A DNA stretch of 24,585 nt from Chloroflexota bacterium (GTDB lineage: Bacteria > Chloroflexota > Anaerolineae > Anaerolineales > Villigracilaceae): assembly GCA_016191985.1 (NCBI GenBank), contig JACPVB010000125.1, forward strand, positions 1 to 24,585. The letters are read 5' to 3'. Each line of letters starts with the position of its first letter. Position 1 is the stretch's first letter. The translations under genes and the position numbers were made by a program. The notes beneath the pieces were generated by a model. That model had not been told where the DNA came from. It saw only the letters and a program-made list of their open reading frames with translations, and ran no database searches. Positions 21,167 through 24,585 of the stretch are shown here, piece after piece.

Positions 21167-22372
21167 ATGACAAATTCTATTTGCTTCGCAAATTCCAGGT
21201 TCATAGCCCTGGCAATCCTGGCATGTCTGCTTCTGGCCGCATGTCAGCCTGTCATTTCAACTCTATCGCCCACTCCTACAACCGTCCCACAAACGTCCAC
21301 TGCTCTGCCAACCAGTACATCCGAAGCCTCCCCTGTTCCAACCTTTACGCCCACCATTCCTGTTGCCCTGATCGAACTGGAAGGGACAATTCTTCCAGCG
21401 GGATTTTCCATTATCAAATTTGCAACTGTGTATCGCCCAACCGCATTGACATTCGACAACCAGGGAAATATGCTGGTTGCCTCCCCAGATAGCAAAATTT
21501 ACATTCTCAAAGATTCAGACAAAGACGGGCGTGCAGATTCTCAGTCCGTCTTTGCTGCGGGATATTATCTTCCGCTGGGGTTGGCTGTGCATCCTTCCAC
21601 GGGGGATATCTATATCTCCTATCAAGGCGCAATCGCTGTCTTACAAGATACGGATCATGACGGTCAGTCGGACACGAGCAAGGTCGTTTTTCAAAATCTG
21701 CCATCCTTCGGGAAACATCAAAACAACAACCTGAAATTTGGCCCGGATGGATGGTTGTATATGGGTCTCGGCTCCGCTTGCGACTCCTGTGTGGATGTCG
21801 ATGCACGCAATGCAACCATCCTACGCTTCAATATTGAAAGCGGCGAAAGTGAAATCTACGCGAAAGGATTACGTAATCCATTCGACCTGGCATTTCACCC
21901 CGTAACCGGCGAATTGTTCGCCACTGAAAACGGGCGCGATGACCTGGGTTTGGGCGCGCCGCAGGAAGAGTTAAATCGAATTGTTCAAAACGGCAACTAT
22001 GGATTCCCCAATTGTTGGGATTTGCAAAACCAGCCTGGCTGCGAAACATCCATCCCTGCCGTAGCGCTTTTTGAACCACATTCCTCTGCCGATGGGTTGG
22101 ATTTCTACAAAGGAAATCAATTTCCAGCAGAATATCAGAACAACGCTTTCGTTGGAATTTTTGGCTCATGGCTTAACCCCGATCTGCTTACAGGCATCAA
22201 GCGGGTGATCTTGACCCCGCAAAACGGAACCTATACAAGTGAAGTTTCCTGGTTCGCCCAGTTTCCAGACGGTGTGATGCCCTTACCTCTTTTGTTTGGT
22301 CCCGATGATGCGTTGTATGTAGGAGATTATATAAATGACGCAATTTATCGAATTAGTTATGGACTGCCGTAA
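21167..22372 (+). CDS. Lipoprotein with glucose/sorbosone dehydrogenase-like beta-propeller
   Basis: The start is uncertain: GTG 21152, ATG 21158 or ATG 21167 are all in frame. The last is chosen because an extended -10 (21151-21159) stands seven bases before it and the signal peptide is complete from there. The 401-residue protein has a lipoprotein signal ending LLLAAC (lipid Cys at residue 26), then a Thr/Pro/Ser-rich linker of about 40 residues as a stalk outside the membrane. The propeller follows, with the family hallmark LRNPFDLAFHPVTGELFATE, then ENGRDDLG, and NGNYGFPNCWD. This is the soluble PQQ glucose dehydrogenase/sorbosone dehydrogenase fold. Two blades carry calcium-loop-like DSDKDGRAD and DTDHDGQSD. 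Cofactor use and substrate are not provable here, and no PQQ synthesis genes are in the window. Confidence 0.85.
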   Translation: MTNSICFANSRFIALAILACLLLAACQPVISTLSPTPTTVPQTSTALPTSTSEASPVPTFTPTIPVALIELEGTILPAGFSIIKFATVYRPTALTFDNQGNMLVASPDSKIYILKDSDKDGRADSQSVFAAGYYLPLGLAVHPSTGDIYISYQGAIAVLQDTDHDGQSDTSKVVFQNLPSFGKHQNNNLKFGPDGWLYMGLGSACDSCVDVDARNATILRFNIESGESEIYAKGLRNPFDLAFHPVTGELFATENGRDDLGLGAPQEELNRIVQNGNYGFPNCWDLQNQPGCETSIPAVALFEPHSSADGLDFYKGNQFPAEYQNNAFVGIFGSWLNPDLLTGIKRVILTPQNGTYTSEVSWFAQFPDGVMPLPLLFGPDDALYVGDYINDAIYRISYGLP

Positions 22373-22497
22373 AATTACAGAACTAAATTTTTGTAAATGA
22401 TTTATTATCCACTTGGCTTACGCAAATATCACTATCTCAATCTTGTGAAGTCATGTAAAATCTTCAACATTACAAAATTCAAAAACAAGTGAAGAAT

Positions 22498-22917
22498 ATG
22501 AAATCCTATCGAAAAGAATTATGGTTCAACCTCCCTGCCCGGCGCGGATTTGTAAACATCACCCCTCTAGTGGAAGAATGCCTGCGCGAGAGCGGTATTC
22601 GTGAGGGATTCTGTCTTATAAACGCCATGCACATTACGGCCTCTGTCTTCATCAATGACGATGAAAGCGGGTTGCATCACGATTACGACAAATGGCTGGA
22701 GAGGCTTGCGCCCCATGAACCGATCGATCAATACCGCCACAACGATACCGGTGAAGACAACGCGGATGCGCACATGAAACGTCAGATCATGGGACGTGAA
22801 GTAGTCGTGGCTATCACGAACGGCGAATTGGATTTCGGCACCTGGGAACAAATCTTTTACGGGGAATTCGACGGCAGGCGCAAAAAACGGGTGCTCGTAA
22901 AAATCATCGGAGAATAA
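22498..22917 (+). CDS. YjbQ / UPF0047 family protein (secondary thiamine-phosphate synthase type)
   Basis: A 139-residue protein from ATG 22498; a GTG three codons earlier (22489) is the alternative, and no strong ribosome binding site marks either. The family pattern is clear: ITPLVEECLRESGIREGFCLI, then HITASVFINDDESGLHHD, and the metal/active-site region YRHNDTGEDNADAHMKRQI, followed by LDFGTWEQIFYGEFDGRRKKRVLVKI. YjbQ proteins form trimers; Escherichia coli YjbQ shows weak thiamine-phosphate synthase activity, but the real role is unsettled. It follows the lipoprotein gene by about 125 bases on the same strand and is closed by the hairpin at 22918-22945. Confidence 0.92.
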   Translation: MKSYRKELWFNLPARRGFVNITPLVEECLRESGIREGFCLINAMHITASVFINDDESGLHHDYDKWLERLAPHEPIDQYRHNDTGEDNADAHMKRQIMGREVVVAITNGELDFGTWEQIFYGEFDGRRKKRVLVKIIGE

Positions 22918-22945
22918 AAATGGGACGGTGGTCACCGTCCCATTT
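22918..22945. terminator. Symmetric two-way terminator between yjbQ-like and MFS genes
   Basis: AAATGGGACGGTG (22918-22930) and CACCGTCCCATTT (22933-22945) form a perfect 13-pair stem with a two-base loop, with A-rich and T-rich flanks. It fills the gap between two convergent stops and is built like the hairpin at 17872-17902. Confidence 0.85.
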
Positions 22946-22947
22946 AT

Positions 22948-24291
22948 TTATGCTGACTTCACCGCATCCGGCAGTTCGTCTTCCACGTTGCGTATCCGCG
23001 GATTGGCGTACACCAACGCGCTCACAACCAGGGCCAACAAACCCGCAATGACAAACATTAATCCAATCCCGCGCCCGGGACCTGTATCGAGCAGTTGGCC
23101 GATAAAGCTGTCAGCCAGAACGCCCCCATCCTTCATCAACGGCTCGAAGACATAATCTGCCAGCGGACCGGCGGTGACAAACGCCAGCGGCATCATGGAC
23201 TGCGCCAGCATCGAACGGATGGAGAAGACACGTCCCTGCACCTCAGGCGCAACCTTGGACTGGAAAACAACCTGGCTATTGCCCGCTGCCAAGGGGATGA
23301 AAAACATCAGGAGAAACAGACCAGTTCCAATGAAGAGCGGATGCGGGCGGAGTCCAGCTACGAGATACCCAATCCACGCCAGTATGATAAATCCGATCAC
23401 GGCTGGGATGCGTCGCTTCGGTCCGCCCCATGAACTCATCACAATACTTCCAGCCAGCATCCCCACACCCAAAGCGGTTTGGATGACGCCAAGGATACTT
23501 GCCGAAAATCTCGTCAGCACCATTGGGACGATCAACACGCCTGTCCAATTCAGTAGGAAGTTGACCATGGCGTAATACAGAAGCAAGCCGAACAACCCCG
23601 GTCGCTGGCGCAGATAATTCCAGCCAAAACCAATATCGTTCCACAAGTTCGATTTTTTATGTTCTTCAGATTTCGATTGTGCGGGCTGGGGAATATGAAT
23701 GATTAGCAGTGCGCCAACAGCAAAAAAGAAGGTTACAAAATCAACCAGGATGATTCCATTGAGGCCAATGGAAACGAACAACGCACCCGCCAGCAACGGC
23801 GTAATGACCGAGGTCAGTGCCTGTCCCATTTGCAGCATTCCATTGGCGTTGCCCAATTTCTCCTTCGGCACCAGCATCACAATCGATGCGCTGTAGGCGG
23901 GTTCCTGAAACGCGCTGAACACCGAACCCAGGGTCACAAGGATATAAATATGCCAAATTAACAAATCGCCCTGGAATAGAAAGAAGGCGATCATCAAAGT
24001 GAGCAGGGCGCTGCTGGTGTCTGCAAAGATCATAATGCGGCGGCGATTCCAACGGTCAGCCAGCGAGCCTGCAATGGGCATGAGCAATAACCCCGGCAGG
24101 TTTCCAAGCAAAACGGTGATGGCAAAAGGGGTAGCCTGCCCTGTTTCCGCGAAAATCCACACGCCCAGGGCAAAGCGCGTCAGCCCGGAGCCGAGCATGG
24201 AAATTAACTGCCCCAGCCAGATGACCATAAATGAACGCATCCTACGCGGCGCGGCTTCGGATACATTTTCCACTAAAGTTGTCTCTGTCAT
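22948..24291 (-). CDS. MFS exporter (MFS_3 / EntS-like)
   Basis: The ATG at 24291 has AAGGA eight to nine bases upstream; the open frame above it is not coding-like. The product has 447 residues with about twelve membrane segments in two halves joined by a charged loop near 190-215 (PQPAQSKSEEHKKS). The first cytoplasmic loop has the MFS motif A in the form GSLADRWNRRRIM. WLGQLISMLGSGLTRFALGVW at the start of helix 1 and AFQEPAYSASIVMLVPKEKLGNANGM are typical of the MFS_3 branch, which includes the enterobactin exporter EntS and macrolide efflux proteins. It should be a proton-driven exporter of a small organic compound; the substrate is unknown. A GNAT acetyltransferase gene lies 56 bases upstream on the same strand. 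Confidence 0.92.
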   Translation of the reverse strand: MTETTLVENVSEAAPRRMRSFMVIWLGQLISMLGSGLTRFALGVWIFAETGQATPFAITVLLGNLPGLLLMPIAGSLADRWNRRRIMIFADTSSALLTLMIAFFLFQGDLLIWHIYILVTLGSVFSAFQEPAYSASIVMLVPKEKLGNANGMLQMGQALTSVITPLLAGALFVSIGLNGIILVDFVTFFFAVGALLIIHIPQPAQSKSEEHKKSNLWNDIGFGWNYLRQRPGLFGLLLYYAMVNFLLNWTGVLIVPMVLTRFSASILGVIQTALGVGMLAGSIVMSSWGGPKRRIPAVIGFIILAWIGYLVAGLRPHPLFIGTGLFLLMFFIPLAAGNSQVVFQSKVAPEVQGRVFSIRSMLAQSMMPLAFVTAGPLADYVFEPLMKDGGVLADSFIGQLLDTGPGRGIGLMFVIAGLLALVVSALVYANPRIRNVEDELPDAVKSA

Positions 24292-24313
24292 TTTTTCATT
24301 CCTTTTATAAATT

Positions 24314-24329
24314 CCATTCCAATGAATGG
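24314..24329 (-). promoter_or_regulatory. Inverted repeat upstream of the MFS gene
   Basis: CCATTC (24314-24319), loop CAAT, GAATGG (24324-24329): a perfect six-pair palindrome 22 bases above the MFS start, in the short gap after the GNAT gene. It may be an operator or a leader hairpin. Confidence 0.3.
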
Positions 24330-24347
24330 GTTGAAGACAAATATTTA

Positions 24348-24585
24348 TTAATTTTGAACAGGCCTGCGCATTGCCCAAACCGTGATCCCCGTGCCATGGA
24401 CGGGCGCTTCTTCAACGCACTCAAAGCCAAAATGCTCGTACAGCGAGACGTTCGAACGGGTGACCGTATCGGTATACGCGATCACTTTTTGTTCATCAGC
24501 CTGCTCAAGAAATGGGCGGACCAACCTGGATGAAATTCCCTGTCCACGCGCGGAGGCCAGGACGCCAATATTATCGAGGTAAAAA
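24348..24585 (-). CDS. GNAT family acetyltransferase, C-terminal part (cut by window edge)
   Basis: A minus-strand frame is open from the right edge to the TAA at 24348-24350, giving the last 78 residues of a protein that starts beyond the window. It reads FYLDNIGVLASARGQGISSR at its visible start: the strand plus the acetyl-CoA-binding motif A, R-G-Q-G-(I/L)-(S/G). Next comes a helix, then AYTDTVTRSNVSLYEHFGFE, which is the usual 'N..lYe.fGF' of motif B. GNAT proteins move an acetyl group from acetyl-CoA to an amine of a small molecule, peptide or protein; the substrate is unknown. The stop is 56 bases from the MFS start, so the two may form an operon; acetylation and export of a toxic compound would be one reading. 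Confidence 0.85.
   Translation of the reverse strand, partial: FYLDNIGVLASARGQGISSRLVRPFLEQADEQKVIAYTDTVTRSNVSLYEHFGFECVEEAPVHGTGITVWAMRRPVQN

Noticed and set aside
7921..22427. Shared 12-mer GCTTACGCAAAT at 7921 and 22416
   Set aside because: In a window of this size several identical 12-mers are expected by chance, and the flanks do not match.

Overview
This window of about 24.6 kb looks like ordinary chromosome from a free-living, non-photosynthetic bacterium. The gene set and protein style best fit the Chloroflexota, class Anaerolineae: a long-form Amt with signal peptide, a DUF2652 protein, multi-GAF histidine kinases, CoxD/CoxE-like MoxR-VWA pairs, and many short dispersed palindromic repeats. 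That placement is inference from gene content; there is no rRNA or other marker here to prove it. I see no tRNA, rRNA, CRISPR array, transposase or phage gene. Twenty CDSs are supported, two of them cut by the window edges.

Layout. (1) 2-2123: the end of an NTF2/SnoaL-like protein and a DUF1905 protein, closed by an intrinsic terminator; then a radical SAM/SPASM enzyme, which converges on a small Cys-rich zinc-binding protein. (2) 2186-5790: a plus-strand unit of a GT-B glycosyltransferase, a MoxR AAA+ ATPase and a CoxE-type VWA protein. (3) 5791-6339: a structured stretch without a gene. (4) 6340-7780: a DUF2652 (cyclase-like) protein fused to an SRPBCC domain, facing a PilZ protein. (5) 8171-9009: two tandem single-domain response regulators. 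(6) 9270-11990: phosphoenolpyruvate carboxylase. (7) 12102-20913, all on the minus strand and in transcription order: an ArsB/NhaD/SLC13-type permease, the ammonium transporter amt, glutamine synthetase glnA, a LysE-type exporter, then a soluble three-GAF histidine kinase overlapping a double-receiver LuxR-type regulator. (8) 21167-24585: a sorbosone/glucose dehydrogenase-like lipoprotein and a YjbQ family protein on the plus strand, facing an MFS exporter and the end of a GNAT acetyltransferase on the minus strand.

How the genes work together. Amt imports ammonium and GlnA assimilates it. PEP carboxylase refills oxaloacetate, which supplies carbon skeletons for amino acids, and the LysE-type protein could export surplus amino acids. 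The kinase and double-receiver regulator form a translationally coupled two-component system whose target is not evident. Terminators at 16169-16218 and 17872-17902 suggest that amt, glnA and the genes after them are largely separate transcripts, not one operon.

The most unusual material is at sub-gene scale. There is a pair of related palindromic elements (2137-2176 and 16092-16161) with a compensatory base-pair swap. A 60-bp inverted-repeat element sits inside the MoxR-VWA operon, and a dispersed-repeat-like segment fills the ppc/regulator gap. A 32-bp repeat array lies upstream of glnA. Three genes have a -10 hexamer placed for leaderless transcription. The DUF2652-SRPBCC fusion and the receivers with stretched loops are the most interesting proteins. 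I did not find a clearly new multi-gene system, and I do not claim one.
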